From NCBI RefSeq assembly GCF_000774145.1, contig NZ_KN322985.1, positions 712,710 to 776,709 on the forward strand: 64,000 bases of DNA, read 5' to 3'. The stretch comes from Pseudomonas mediterranea CFBP 5447. Lineage in GTDB: Bacteria; Pseudomonadota; Gammaproteobacteria; Pseudomonadales; Pseudomonadaceae. Numbering within the stretch: the stretch's first letter is position 1; each line of letters opens with the position of its first letter. The translations under genes were made by a program, and so were the position numbers. Below, in pieces: positions 52,729 through 60,993 of the stretch. The notes below the pieces were generated by a model. The model had not been told where the DNA came from. It did not search any database and was given only the letters and a program-made list of their open reading frames with translations.

Positions 52729-54456
52729 TCATCCAACGATAATGGGGCTTGAGAAAAAGTCGCTGATATTGCCTTCGTTGTTGCCGGCCAAAGTCAGTAC
52801 CCTGCCGATCGCCATGATCAATGCCACAGCACCGTCTATTTTGTTGTCGTCGCCCTGCTTTATTGGCCTGACAACATCGTCATTGCCTGGCAGAAACTTG
52901 CCGATGACGTTACCGATACACCAGGTCATGATCGGATTGCCGTCGTGATGGAACCGGCCGGCGGTAATGGCCGCCTCCAATTCCTTCATGGGGTCGCTCA
53001 TGTTGGTGTAGTTCTGGGTGATCGTGACGGGATTCAGCCCTTCGTCGTCCAGGTCATGAGAGAGCCCCGTGGCCCCGTGGGGGTCGATTGGGCACTCGCG
53101 TACTGGCGCCAGGTGGTTGGCTTCCTTCGCTTCCGCCAAAATTTCGCGGTAGTCCACCTCGGCGCCATCAGTGGTAAGCAGGTGTCCGGTGTTGATCCAC
53201 GCTTGGAACCGCTCAGCCATCCGCCTGTTGTCGGTGTCGTTGGCTGTGTCCTCAGGGACCCAGAATTTCGGTGCGATCGAGTAGTAATGTGTCTTGCCGT
53301 CGATGACCCGCCAGAACAGGCGAGCCATCGAGTTCATGTCGAGCTTGCGCGCCAGGTCGAACCCAAGCACGCATTCCTGCCCCTCGAACATGTCCAGGGT
53401 CAGCGTCTTGTCCTCGCAGGACCGCCAGGTTTCTACGTTGAAGAATCCAGCCTTTGCACTCACCCACAGGTTGAGATGCTTAGTTTTGAACGTGTTGGTG
53501 AAGCGGGCCGAACGGATAGCCCGGGCCAGCTGGCTCTCCAGATATTCCTGGAACACCGAGACGCCCATGCATGGATTGGCCTTGGCCAGGTTCTTTGGGT
53601 CGGTCCAGTCGTCCCCCTCGTCCAATGTCCAGATATATCCGAACAGTTCGGGGTCCGGCACCGTGCCGTTGAGCATTTCCAGGACTTGGCGCCGCTTGTC
53701 GTAGCACGGCCCTTCGATGTTTGCGCCAGCTGTAGTGATGATGAACATCAACGGCTGTCGGCGTGCGCCCATGCCCGTGAGCATCGTGTCGTACTGCGCC
53801 GAGCTATCGTGCTCGTGGAATTCGTCGATGATCGCGCAGGAAGGCGACGCACCGTCGCCAGGGTTACCAATCAAGGGTTCGAAGCGACTGCAATCCGAAG
53901 GGATGTTCATGTTCGAGGCGTTGACCTCGATGCCAGCCGCCTCTATCAACATCGGCGAGCGCATGACCATCAAGCGCGCCGGGCGGAACACCTCCCAGGC
54001 TTGTTTCTCGGTAGTCGCACCGGAATAGACTTCGGCGCCGAACTCGTTGTCGGCAACAAACATGCCGATGCCCACGCCGGCGGCGATGACACTCTTTCCG
54101 TTCTTGCGCGGGACCTCCCAGTAGCTCTCCCGGAAGCGCCGATAGCCGCCTTTCTTTTTCACCCAGCCAAACGTGCAAGCCAACCCGAAAAGCTGCCACG
54201 GCTCGAGGGTGATCAGCTGCCGCTTGAATGCCCACTCGCCTTTTGTGTGAGGCAGAAGCTGCATCAGCTTCAGCTTTTTTTCGGCCTTCTTGGGGTCGAA
54301 CTTGTACGGAAACGACTTGAGTCGACTCGCGGCGACATCGTCGAAGTGTCGCTGGATCGCCTGGTGGATGTAGCGGCAGGCTGGAAACTTACCTTTAACG
54401 ACGGTCCTTGCCCAAGCCATCGCCTTGTCGACGTTGGGGTGGGCTGTTTTGGCCAT
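52729..54456 (-). CDS. terL: Terminase large subunit
   Basis: ATP-driven DNA packaging motor with nuclease. The 575-residue product has the Walker A-like VPRKNGKS at residues 115-122, Walker B CAIIDEFH at 207-214, and the ATPase coupling motif FIITTAGAN. The C-terminal nuclease domain carries [20 protein letters not shown] with an acidic metal site. This belongs to the Terminase_1 type used by HK97-like cos phages. It overlaps terS by one base. Confidence 0.95.
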   Translation of the reverse strand: MAKTAHPNVDKAMAWARTVVKGKFPACRYIHQAIQRHFDDVAASRLKSFPYKFDPKKAEKKLKLMQLLPHTKGEWAFKRQLITLEPWQLFGLACTFGWVKKKGGYRRFRESYWEVPRKNGKSVIAAGVGIGMFVADNEFGAEVYSGATTEKQAWEVFRPARLMVMRSPMLIEAAGIEVNASNMNIPSDCSRFEPLIGNPGDGASPSCAIIDEFHEHDSSAQYDTMLTGMGARRQPLMFIITTAGANIEGPCYDKRRQVLEMLNGTVPDPELFGYIWTLDEGDDWTDPKNLAKANPCMGVSVFQEYLESQLARAIRSARFTNTFKTKHLNLWVSAKAGFFNVETWRSCEDKTLTLDMFEGQECVLGFDLARKLDMNSMARLFWRVIDGKTHYYSIAPKFWVPEDTANDTDNRRMAERFQAWINTGHLLTTDGAEVDYREILAEAKEANHLAPVRECPIDPHGATGLSHDLDDEGLNPVTITQNYTNMSDPMKELEAAITAGRFHHDGNPIMTWCIGNVIGKFLPGNDDVVRPIKQGDDNKIDGAVALIMAIGRVLTLAGNNEGNISDFFSSPIIVG

Positions 54457-54941
54457 CAGCTACTCAGTAATTTAGCGAACTCATTGGTGGACGACTGTTT
54501 GTTTCCGCCGATTATTCGGGTGCGGCTGGAAGGATCCAGGCCGAGCAACGATCCAAAGGTCACCAGCTGACGCATCGATTCGTTCGCCGCGGTGAGCGCC
54601 GGGTTCTTCATCGGGCTGCCCTGGGCAGACTCGACCACGATGCCGAACTTCTGGACGGCTTCTTCAGCCATCCGCCATTTGTCGTAGGCGGTACAGAAGG
54701 CTTCGACGTTGTGCAGATCAGTGAGCGCGACGACGTGTTCACGGAGCAATTCCGGGATCAGCATCCGCCACATCGTGGACGCCCGCTCACTCAGCCAGTC
54801 CGGCGGATCGATATTTGTAACGGTGGAAAATTGTGGCTCGGCCTCGTTCAAAGCCCGCTTGCCAGGGTTGCCCGCAAGCTTTTTCTGGGCCGTCGGCTTG
54901 GGTTTGCGACCACGGCCGGCGACCGTGGCGGTGCCCCCCAT
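54456..54941 (-). CDS. terS: Terminase small subunit, P27 family
   Basis: Recognises phage DNA for packaging. The 161-residue product starts with a basic stretch ([20 protein letters not shown]), typical of the P27 family, followed by [20 protein letters not shown] and helical C-terminal parts. The 149-bp gap upstream, between it and the HNH gene, is the usual place of cos. Confidence 0.9.
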   Translation of the reverse strand: MGGTATVAGRGRKPKPTAQKKLAGNPGKRALNEAEPQFSTVTNIDPPDWLSERASTMWRMLIPELLREHVVALTDLHNVEAFCTAYDKWRMAEEAVQKFGIVVESAQGSPMKNPALTAANESMRQLVTFGSLLGLDPSSRTRIIGGNKQSSTNEFAKLLSS

Positions 54942-55090
54942 CGCGCAACTCCTGATTTTTTAATTTCGCGGTCGTGAAAGAAAGGCTGGGCGGACGGTCT
55001 AGAAGACAAAGGCTCTGAACTTTTGCCCCTCCCCCTCCCCGTCAATGGGATTTATTCTCATTAAGGCTGATTTCCGGGCATTCTGCACGG
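54942..55090. other. Gap between HNH and terS genes, candidate cos region
   Basis: No gene. It holds the pyrimidine-rich plus-strand stretch cccctccccctccccgtc near 55025-55042. HK97-type phages with an HNH gene before terS carry cos in this gap, so it is the best candidate, but no cut site is visible. Confidence 0.35.
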
Positions 55091-55474
55091 TCACCGCCTT
55101 GGGTTGCCCCATCCCCCATCCTCGCGAGCCGTCTTCCGGCTGTGGCAGCTATGGCACAGCGACTGCCAGTTGTTTCGATTCCAGAAGATCGCCGCGTCAC
55201 CCTTGTGAGGGATGATGTGGTCCACCTCAGTGGCCGCGACCACCTCGCCGTGGCGATCATGCTCAGCACATAGCGGATTGCGAGCCAAGAAGCCCTTGCT
55301 CGCCTTCTGCCATTTGTAGGTGTAGAGCCGCTGTGTGCTGCTCTCGCGCTTCTTCGCTGCCAGGCGCTCGGCCTGTGCAGTAGCCAGGTGAGCATGCTCG
55401 TCGCAGTACTTGGCGTTACGCGTCAAGGTACGGCAGCCCTGGGCAAGGCAAGGGCGCTGTGGTCTTGGGGGCAT
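55091..55474 (-). CDS. Phage HNH endonuclease
   Basis: The 127-residue product has a Cys-containing N-terminus (C9, C14, C24) and an HNH fold with DHIIPHKGD (residues 85-93), the central Asn in WNRNNWQSLCHSCH, and zinc-binding C69, C107, C110. HNH proteins next to terS help the terminase cut at cos in HK97-like phages. It starts 2 bp after the holin stop. Confidence 0.9.
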   Translation of the reverse strand: MPPRPQRPCLAQGCRTLTRNAKYCDEHAHLATAQAERLAAKKRESSTQRLYTYKWQKASKGFLARNPLCAEHDRHGEVVAATEVDHIIPHKGDAAIFWNRNNWQSLCHSCHSRKTAREDGGWGNPRR

Positions 55475-55476
55475 GA

Positions 55477-55809
55477 CTACTCCGCTCCGCGGCGCGGTAG
55501 CTTGAAGTCCGTGACCCGGTCAGCAATGGCCCGGATCTTTTCAACCCCCAAGAAACCAACCCATCCGCCGGCGAAGGTAGCCATGCTCTGGGGCAGGCCG
55601 AAGAAGTCCAAGCCGCTGATGATCGTCAGGGTCAAACCACCGCAGATAGCGCCCTCCACCAGCATCTGGCGACGCGTGCCGCCACCATAGGTGATACGCA
55701 GGACAGCCATAGCACAGGAAAGCGCTGCCGCATAAAAGACTGGCGAATGCTGGCTCAACCACGCAAGCGCTACCGCCCAGGTGTCTGGTTTGTCTGGCAT
55801 GTTGGGCAT
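55477..55809 (-). CDS. Holin, lambda-type family
   Basis: The 110-residue inner-membrane protein has three predicted membrane helices (about residues 24-42 FYAAALSCAMAVLRITYGG, 50-70 LVEGAICGGLTLTIISGLDF, 76-92 MATFAGGWVGFLGVEKI) and a charged C-terminus. This layout matches the lambda-family phage holin seen in many Pseudomonas and Proteobacteria prophages. It is 20 kb from the endolysin, just before the packaging genes. Confidence 0.82.
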   Translation of the reverse strand: MPNMPDKPDTWAVALAWLSQHSPVFYAAALSCAMAVLRITYGGGTRRQMLVEGAICGGLTLTIISGLDFFGLPQSMATFAGGWVGFLGVEKIRAIADRVTDFKLPRRGAE

Positions 55810-55924
55810 CTCGATTCCTCCCCGTCAGGGAGTATGGGACTCGGCCGCGCAGGGCCAGGGAGGATTGAATCAGCTCCAACAACACTCCCAGCTCGGGGCG
55901 ATGGGTGTGGCGGAGCCGAAAACG

Positions 55925-55951
55925 AAAAAGCCCAGCACGATGGCTGGGCTT
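55925..55951 (-). terminator. Terminator between early and late genes
   Basis: Perfect 9-bp stem (aagcccagc / gctgggctt) with a 6-base loop; on the minus strand it ends in TTTTTCG. It is placed after the last early gene and before the holin, the position of the lambda late terminator. Confidence 0.85.
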
Positions 55952-56020
55952 TGTTTGTCGTCTCTCATAACGCGCAAGATCGACATGATGGGGCTAATTT
56001 ATGATCATTCCGCCACTACG

Positions 56021-56584
56021 TCAAGCGGCGTCAATGAAGATCTCTTCTTTATCGAAAATGTCCGTGGCACTGATAACGGCGGACTCCTCAAGCTGCTCCA
56101 GCCGTTTGGCGATGCTGGTCCGCCATCGGCGGCGCGTGGACTCCGGCTTTCCCTCAGGATCCCAGGTGTTCATGTCGTAGAATTCGGCCGGCAACACGAT
56201 CATGTCAGTGGATCGCTTCGCCGTCTGAACGCCCTTCATCTTCGGGATAGCCCACGCCGTCAAGGCCTTATAAACGAACAGCTGCGGGGCCGGCGACACC
56301 ATCCGCGCAACCAGGCGGCCTATGGCTGCCACCTTGTTGGCTTTATGGGTCGAGTACTTTGCCACCAGCACATCCCACTCAGCAGGCTCAAGCAGGCGGT
56401 GCAGCAAGGCATAAAGACAGCAGTCGTAGTCGAACTTGTCTCGCGGCGACAGTGAGCTGCCGTTGCCGCCTCGCTGAACATCAGCATCAATCAGCTTCTG
56501 CCAGCTTTGCTTGGTGCTGTTGTCGATGTTGTCGGCTGCCAGCACACGAACCAGAGTGCTCATCACGTCTTTGTAGATACCCAT
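56021..56584 (-). CDS. Last early gene, candidate late-gene regulator
   Basis: The 187-residue product (IYKDVMSTLVRVLAADNIDN, DYDCCLYALLHRLLEPAEWD, SPAPQLFVYKALTAWAIPKM, STRRRWRTSIAKRLEQLEES) has no family I can name. It resembles proteins at the same position in other Pseudomonas phages. It lies directly before the early/late terminator, where lambda has the antiterminator Q. The C-terminal basic helix could bind nucleic acid. Antiterminator function is inferred from position only. Confidence 0.55.
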   Translation of the reverse strand: MGIYKDVMSTLVRVLAADNIDNSTKQSWQKLIDADVQRGGNGSSLSPRDKFDYDCCLYALLHRLLEPAEWDVLVAKYSTHKANKVAAIGRLVARMVSPAPQLFVYKALTAWAIPKMKGVQTAKRSTDMIVLPAEFYDMNTWDPEGKPESTRRRWRTSIAKRLEQLEESAVISATDIFDKEEIFIDAA

Positions 56585-56587
56585 CGA

Positions 56588-56782
56588 CTATTCCTCGCTC
56601 GCTGAATTCATGTATCGGCGCCCGCTGCGGGCCAAAACCTTTTCCTGACAGGCATGTACCGCAGTGCAGAATTCTTCCTGTTCCATCGGATGCTCCACCG
56701 GCAGTTTCAAGTATTCGTTCCACGCTTCAGCCAGCAGCTTCACGACTTTTACCTCTTGATAAGTTGGCTCGACGATCTGCAT
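56588..56782 (-). CDS. Small phage protein, unknown function
   Basis: The 64-residue acidic product starts MQIVEPTYQEVKVVKLLAEA and ends RSGRRYMNSASEE. The ATG at 56782 follows GGAGACTG and comes one base after the upstream stop; an upstream ATG at 56845 would overlap the preceding gene by 62 bp and is less likely. It is cotranscribed with its neighbours. Confidence 0.6.
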   Translation of the reverse strand: MQIVEPTYQEVKVVKLLAEAWNEYLKLPVEHPMEQEEFCTAVHACQEKVLARSGRRYMNSASEE

Positions 56783-56783
56783 G

Positions 56784-57098
56784 TCAGTCTCCGGTGAAGT
56801 TCGTACCGCCTGCCCCGCGGCGGTTGTTCTGGCGGTATTGCTCATGAGCCCCGCCGGTAACTGGGCGAACCTTCGCGATTTCGCTCAACGCGTCCTTGAG
56901 CCGGGCGTTAAGCACGTTAACAACATCGATCAGCGGCAAGGATTTCAACGTATGCCCGCAGACCCATCCCGTGCCTACACAGGCCTCACACTCAAGGTAG
57001 TGAAAGATCCCCAGCCTCTCACCCTTGCCCGCGCAGATGCCGCATTCGACGATGAACTTAAGCTCACGCCGATGCAGTGACGGGCGCGACTTTCTCAT
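56784..57098 (-). CDS. Phage protein with Cys-rich zinc-finger motif
   Basis: The 104-residue product has CGICAGKG (C19, C22) and CEACVGTGWVC (C37, C40, C47), the CxxCxGxG spacing of DnaJ-type zinc fingers. It starts MRKSRPSLHRRELKFIVE; the C-terminal half is helical. Its ATG overlaps the upstream stop (ATGA). Short proteins with such motifs are common in early phage operons. Function is unknown. Confidence 0.65.
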   Translation of the reverse strand: MRKSRPSLHRRELKFIVECGICAGKGERLGIFHYLECEACVGTGWVCGHTLKSLPLIDVVNVLNARLKDALSEIAKVRPVTGGAHEQYRQNNRRGAGGTNFTGD

Positions 57099-57292
57099 AC
57101 GGCCTCCAGAAGCTTTCTGTGCAACTCATGGACGTTTATGCCCTGTAATGGGTTGTGGGCGATCTGGATTTCGAAACCGTCTTCCATGGTGATGACCAGG
57201 TGCCGGGTGCCGTTGTAATCGGCCAGGCGGATCGACCTGACGAACTCAGGGTTTACGGCGAGGCCGGTGATCGGATCGAGCAGAATCATCAT
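57095..57292 (-). CDS. Small phage protein, unknown function
   Basis: The 65-residue product starts MMILLDPITGLAVNPEFVRS and contains RHLVITMEDGFEIQI, a beta-rich pattern. The start at 57292 follows GAGGTTTCAAA, and its first codons overlap the recombinase stop. The longer frame to 57361 lies inside the recombinase gene. Confidence 0.55.
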   Translation of the reverse strand: MMILLDPITGLAVNPEFVRSIRLADYNGTRHLVITMEDGFEIQIAHNPLQGINVHELHRKLLEAV

Positions 57293-58575
57293 TTTGAAAC
57301 CTCGCCTATGGTTGATTCTTGAATGAGCTCGCAACCCTTCTGTTCCGTGGCTTCCAGGCAATTACCAGAATCTCCGAATCTAAAGCCGGTCAAGCCGTGG
57401 ATCAGGGCAAAACCCTTCTGATCTAAATGCGCGTGCCACTGTTCCAAGGCATCACGCTTGCGGTTCATCACGTCGGACTGGATGTACACCAGCACGTTGT
57501 GACCCATCGCGTGGTTTATCAGCATCTCGCCGATCATGTGGTCGATGCCGATGTCGGCCCATGTGGTCCGCGCCACTTTGCGCAGGTCATGGCTGGTCCA
57601 CTCTCCACCACCCAACCGGGTGAACACGGCGCTGGCCTGCCCTTCGCTGAGTGCCTTGCCATTGCGCGCCGGGAACAGGTATTGGCCGTCGTAGCCGCTG
57701 GCGTATTGGCCTTCGCGATACCGGACCAGCAGCTCGCACACTTGTTCGGTCAGTGGCAGGTGATGCTCGACGCCGGTCTTAGTGTGTTCAGCCGGAATGA
57801 ACCACTCACGCTCTGCCAGGCTGATATGCGACCAGCGAGCCTGCCGCGTTTCACCGATGCGCGAGCCGTGACAGAGCATCATCAGCGCGAGCATGGCGTC
57901 CATGGGATCGGTCTTGATGACCTCGGCCAGCTGCTCGAGCAGGCCTTGCAGCTGAACACCACGCAAGCGAGCCGGCTTGACCCCGACCTTCGCCTTCGAG
58001 AAGTCGTTGAACTTGATGGTCGCCATCGGGTTGGACGAGATCAGACCCAGCTTAGAAGCCTGCCGAAACGCGAGGGCTAGCAACTGGAACGCCGAACGCA
58101 CGTAGTCGATGCCGATCTTCTCCTGCAGCGGCCACATGAACTGGCTGTCCAATGTTGCCTTGGTGATCTCGGCGATCGGCACGCTGCCCAGGCACGGGAC
58201 CAGGTGGCACTTGATCAGCGAGGCGCCTGTCTTCTTGCGCTTGCTGGACAGGTTCCGGTCGCGCGACATGCGTTCGCCGTACCACTCCAGCAGCTCGCGA
58301 GTGAGCACCCACTGCGAAAGATTCGCCCCGTCGCCGTCCTCCAGGCGCAGGCGAATCGCCGGCAGCGCCGAGACTACCTGCTTCGCGCTCAGGTCGGGGA
58401 AGCGGCCGATGCGGTTCCACTCCCCCTTCACCACCAGGTACCACGACGCTCGGGCCCGATCACGGTTGAATCGCAGGTAAAGCCCGCGGTTCTCGACGTC
58501 GCGCAGATCCCGCACATTGCCCGCCGCCTGCCGCTTGATCTCGGGGTCGGTGATCTTCACCGCTGCCGTGCTCAC
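57289..58575 (-). CDS. Tyrosine recombinase in the early operon
   Basis: The 428-residue product is a phage-integrase-type recombinase. The catalytic residues are R239 (HGSRIGETR), K266 (EHTKTG), H329 and R332 (SHDLRK), H355/H359 (NHAMGH) and Y364 (VLVYIQ). An N-terminal DNA-binding part precedes it. The start is GTG, sharing GTGA with the rusA stop. Its place amid recombination genes, far from attL, is unusual for the integrating enzyme. It may act on phage replication products or be the integrase itself; no other integrase is inside the window. Confidence 0.85.
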   Translation of the reverse strand: MSTAAVKITDPEIKRQAAGNVRDLRDVENRGLYLRFNRDRARASWYLVVKGEWNRIGRFPDLSAKQVVSALPAIRLRLEDGDGANLSQWVLTRELLEWYGERMSRDRNLSSKRKKTGASLIKCHLVPCLGSVPIAEITKATLDSQFMWPLQEKIGIDYVRSAFQLLALAFRQASKLGLISSNPMATIKFNDFSKAKVGVKPARLRGVQLQGLLEQLAEVIKTDPMDAMLALMMLCHGSRIGETRQARWSHISLAEREWFIPAEHTKTGVEHHLPLTEQVCELLVRYREGQYASGYDGQYLFPARNGKALSEGQASAVFTRLGGGEWTSHDLRKVARTTWADIGIDHMIGEMLINHAMGHNVLVYIQSDVMNRKRDALEQWHAHLDQKGFALIHGLTGFRFGDSGNCLEATEQKGCELIQESTIGEVSK

Positions 58576-58949
58576 AGGCTCACCGCGACGGCGTCGTCGA
58601 GAATGGGATAATCACGGATGTGCACGCGTACAGCGCCGCCCGGAACAGGCTCGCCGATGTTGATAGTGGTAACGAAGTTCCTGTCATCGATGCCCAGACC
58701 ATCGGCGATGCCATCCCGGCCGGCCTTGAAGCGCGCAACCAAGTTGTCATCGTCGTAGGAGCGGCGATTCGGCGGGCAGAACGTTACCCAGAAGTACTTT
58801 TTCCCTATAAGCCGCGGTGCATCCAGCGCCAGAGCGATCAGGCCGCAGGTGCGGCGGTATGCTTTCGCGTGTTTGTGTTTTTGCCGCCAGTGCACGCGCG
58901 CATTCGGACTCAACTCCTTTGGCGGCCACGGCAGCGTCATGTCGATCAT
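58572..58949 (-). CDS. rusA: RusA-type Holliday junction resolvase
   Basis: Cuts Holliday junctions made by phage recombination. The 125-residue product starts MIDMTLPWPPKELSPNARVH and carries the RusA catalytic arrangement: RRSYDDDNLVARFKAGRDGI with paired Asp, then DGLGIDDRNF. These Asp residues bind magnesium. The ATG overlaps the YbcO gene stop. A second Met at residue 4 could also be used. Confidence 0.9.
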   Translation of the reverse strand: MIDMTLPWPPKELSPNARVHWRQKHKHAKAYRRTCGLIALALDAPRLIGKKYFWVTFCPPNRRSYDDDNLVARFKAGRDGIADGLGIDDRNFVTTINIGEPVPGGAVRVHIRDYPILDDAVAVSL

Positions 58950-59248
58950 GCAGCCCCCTTTACGGTGAGAATTCCGGCCCGGATCAGGCCTTCGTGGGTT
59001 TCGGCAATGGCGCGCGGCATGTCCTGCCAATCGACGTCGCCGGCGGCGCGGCCGTCGATTACGTCGTGACAGGCGCTGCAGGCGTACACCGCGACAGTGT
59101 CGAAGCCCTTCATGCCCATGCCCTTCTGCCCGCACGGCAGATGCGCAAGGACGGTGGTTTCTGGGTTGTAATTGCAGATGCCCGGGATTCGGACGGTGCA
59201 CTCCTGGTCTTTGGCAGAAGCACGGAGCTTTCTCGAACTCACACGCAT
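58946..59248 (-). CDS. YbcO-type nuclease (DUF1364)
   Basis: The 100-residue product has CTVRIPGICNYNPETTVLAH, GMGMKGFDTVAVYACSACHD and VIDGR, the pattern of the YbcO/DUF1364 family found in lambdoid prophages and linked to HNH-like nucleases. Cys 17, 25, 57, 60 with His 61 could bind zinc. The start MRVSSRKLRAS at 59248 overlaps the upstream gene by 10 bp. Confidence 0.85.
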   Translation of the reverse strand: MRVSSRKLRASAKDQECTVRIPGICNYNPETTVLAHLPCGQKGMGMKGFDTVAVYACSACHDVIDGRAAGDVDWQDMPRAIAETHEGLIRAGILTVKGAA

Positions 59249-59448
59249 GCCGGCTTCCCCGTGACGACGTCGACGACTTCGTAGGTACCCGGCCACATCC
59301 ATGACCCATAACGCTTGGCCATGGCCGCGTCGGCGAACAGCGCCAGCGCGTGATCAGGTGGCGAACTCAAATCGACCTTGAACGAGCAACAGAACACCGC
59401 CCAGCGGTAGGTTTCGATCTCAGGAACAGCCAGGCGTCGATCAACCAT
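59239..59448 (-). CDS. Small phage protein, unknown function
   Basis: The 69-residue product starts MVDRRLAVPEIETYRWAVFC and contains VDLSSPPDHALALFADAAMA and YEVVDVVTGKPA. GGAGG lies 6 bases before the ATG at 59448, a strong site. It overlaps both neighbours by a few bases, so it belongs to the early operon. Confidence 0.6.
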   Translation of the reverse strand: MVDRRLAVPEIETYRWAVFCCSFKVDLSSPPDHALALFADAAMAKRYGSWMWPGTYEVVDVVTGKPACV

Positions 59449-60202
59449 GCACACCTCCAACAACCCGAGCCGATGGCGTGAGGCCGAGACGGCGCAGCAG
59501 TTGCTCGCGGGCCGCCTGGCCGTTTGCAGGAATACCCATGCGCGCCACCTGCGCCAGCGCTACTCGCTCGGTCAGTTCGCTTGCCAGCTCTATCGGAGGC
59601 TTGCTGCCGTCGTGGCCAATGCCAACGGCGATATCCTCGAGCGGCAGACCTTGGACGAGACGGCGGATGGTGATGTCGTAAGCTCGGTCGAAAACCTTGC
59701 TGGCCTTCTCCGGGATCAGATCACCGAGGTTGTGCATCTCGCACTGAAGCGCAGCATGTCGCACGGCAGCGTGGGACCAGGTGCGCGCGCCGAAGCGACT
59801 CGGGTGAGAATTCTCCAGCGCCTCGCGAAAGGCCTTGTCATGGGATGGAATGCCGAGCATTTCGGGCGTTGGCTGACACCACTTGATGAACTTGCCGACG
59901 CTCGGAGCGAAGTCGCCGCCGATCTGCCGGCAGTTCTGCAGTCCGTAGCGGATCTGCTCCAGCTGATTGATCCCGGCCGCAAGGAATGCCTTGATCCAGC
60001 TGCGCTTCGCAGCCTTTAGCGCTTCATCATCCGGCCAAGCCTGCTTCCATGCCGGGAAAATTGCCTGCAACTCCTTGAACAGCGCGTTCACGACCTCTGC
60101 GGTGCCCGGCGGCAACTTCCGCGGCTGAACCAGCGCAACCGGCGGCAGGTTGCCCATCGTGCTGAGCAGTTGCTCGGTGCTGCGGGGCTTCTTGTTCTCC
60201 AT
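59441..60202 (-). CDS. Replication protein P-like (helicase loader)
   Basis: The 253-residue product starts MENKKPRSTEQLLSTMGNLP and has VNALFKELQAIFPAWKQAWP, CRQIGGDFAPSVGKFIKWCQ and GIPSHDKAFREALENSHPSR, the pattern of lambda P-type replication proteins that recruit host DnaB helicase. It begins at the stop of the O-like initiator gene (one-base overlap), matching lambda O-P order. Confidence 0.85.
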   Translation of the reverse strand: MENKKPRSTEQLLSTMGNLPPVALVQPRKLPPGTAEVVNALFKELQAIFPAWKQAWPDDEALKAAKRSWIKAFLAAGINQLEQIRYGLQNCRQIGGDFAPSVGKFIKWCQPTPEMLGIPSHDKAFREALENSHPSRFGARTWSHAAVRHAALQCEMHNLGDLIPEKASKVFDRAYDITIRRLVQGLPLEDIAVGIGHDGSKPPIELASELTERVALAQVARMGIPANGQAAREQLLRRLGLTPSARVVGGVHG

Positions 60203-60993
60203 CAGAGGTCTCCCAGATCGTTTGCCCAGCTGGTGTCATCGAAGTCAGGCGTCTTGCCCTGCCCCGAAGCCTTGACGCGTTCTCGCTTGACCCACTGCAC
60301 CAGCCGGTAGCACCAGCCTGCCGAGGTATCAACGGTCGCTGGCTTGGCGACGAAGAACCCCATGAACGCCCGGATAGCCGCTTCAGGGACCGCATCGGCA
60401 GGAAGCCCGGCGATTGCGATCTGATCCGACAGCGCCTTCTCGTTCGGAGCCCAGGTGGCGAACATAGCGAAGCGCTGGCGATCATCCTGCGGCTCGATAG
60501 CTGCTCTGTTCTGTTCGGCGAGAGCAGCATCAATCCCGCGCTGCTGCAGCTGCTCTTCGGTTAATTGATGGTTAAGTGACGGATTGGGTGCAGCCGCTGC
60601 ACCCCGTTCCGTCGTAGGTTGCACCCCGACCTGTTGTGAATTGCACCCCGTGCCGTCATCTGCACCCCGTTCTGTGCGGGGTGCAGCATTTGCACCCCGC
60701 AATAGCTGAAGGTCGTAAACGACTGGGCGACGGTCGTGCCGATCAATGTGAACAGCGGCGATAGCCTGGTTTCCCTTTTGGATAAGTCCGGACTTCTCCA
60801 AGTCATCCAGCTTGTAGCGCACGGTGCGCTCGGAGAGGCCGGTGTCCTGAGCCAGGGTGGTAGCCGATGGGAACGCGCCAGCACCGTTCGATCCGGCATA
60901 GTTGGCCAAGCACAGCAGCACGTGTCGGGCGCTGGCATCCTTGAGAACTTGCGTGGGCAAAGACAGCGCCCATGACATTGCTTGAACGCTCAC
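60202..60993 (-). CDS. O-like replication initiator with internal origin
   Basis: The 263-residue product has an N-terminal winged-helix domain (SFPSATTLAQDTGLSERTVR region, about residues 10-90). The middle (about 98-140) is biased by iteron DNA and reads GADDGTGCNSQQVGVQPTTE. The C-terminal helical domain has WAPNEKALSDQIAIAGLPAD and WCYRLVQWVKRERVKASGQG. It would bind the iterons in its own gene and load the P-like partner. It overlaps the Rha gene stop by 4 bp. Confidence 0.83.
   Translation of the reverse strand: MSVQAMSWALSLPTQVLKDASARHVLLCLANYAGSNGAGAFPSATTLAQDTGLSERTVRYKLDDLEKSGLIQKGNQAIAAVHIDRHDRRPVVYDLQLLRGANAAPRTERGADDGTGCNSQQVGVQPTTERGAAAAPNPSLNHQLTEEQLQQRGIDAALAEQNRAAIEPQDDRQRFAMFATWAPNEKALSDQIAIAGLPADAVPEAAIRAFMGFFVAKPATVDTSAGWCYRLVQWVKRERVKASGQGKTPDFDDTSWANDLGDL
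60560..60699. other. Candidate phage replication origin with iterons
   Basis: Six copies of tgcaccccg occur inside the initiator gene: starts at 60598, 60620, 60642, 60661, 60691, and one inverted at 60677-60685. The first three are spaced 22 bp apart. An AT-rich stretch (ttaattgatggttaagtgac, 60561-60580) lies next to the array. This matches the lambda layout of ori inside O. Confidence 0.85.

Noticed and set aside
60598..60699. Possible CRISPR-like or regulatory repeat array at tgcaccccg copies
   Set aside because: Repeats are 9 bp, spaced by about one or two helical turns, inside the initiator gene; this fits an origin.
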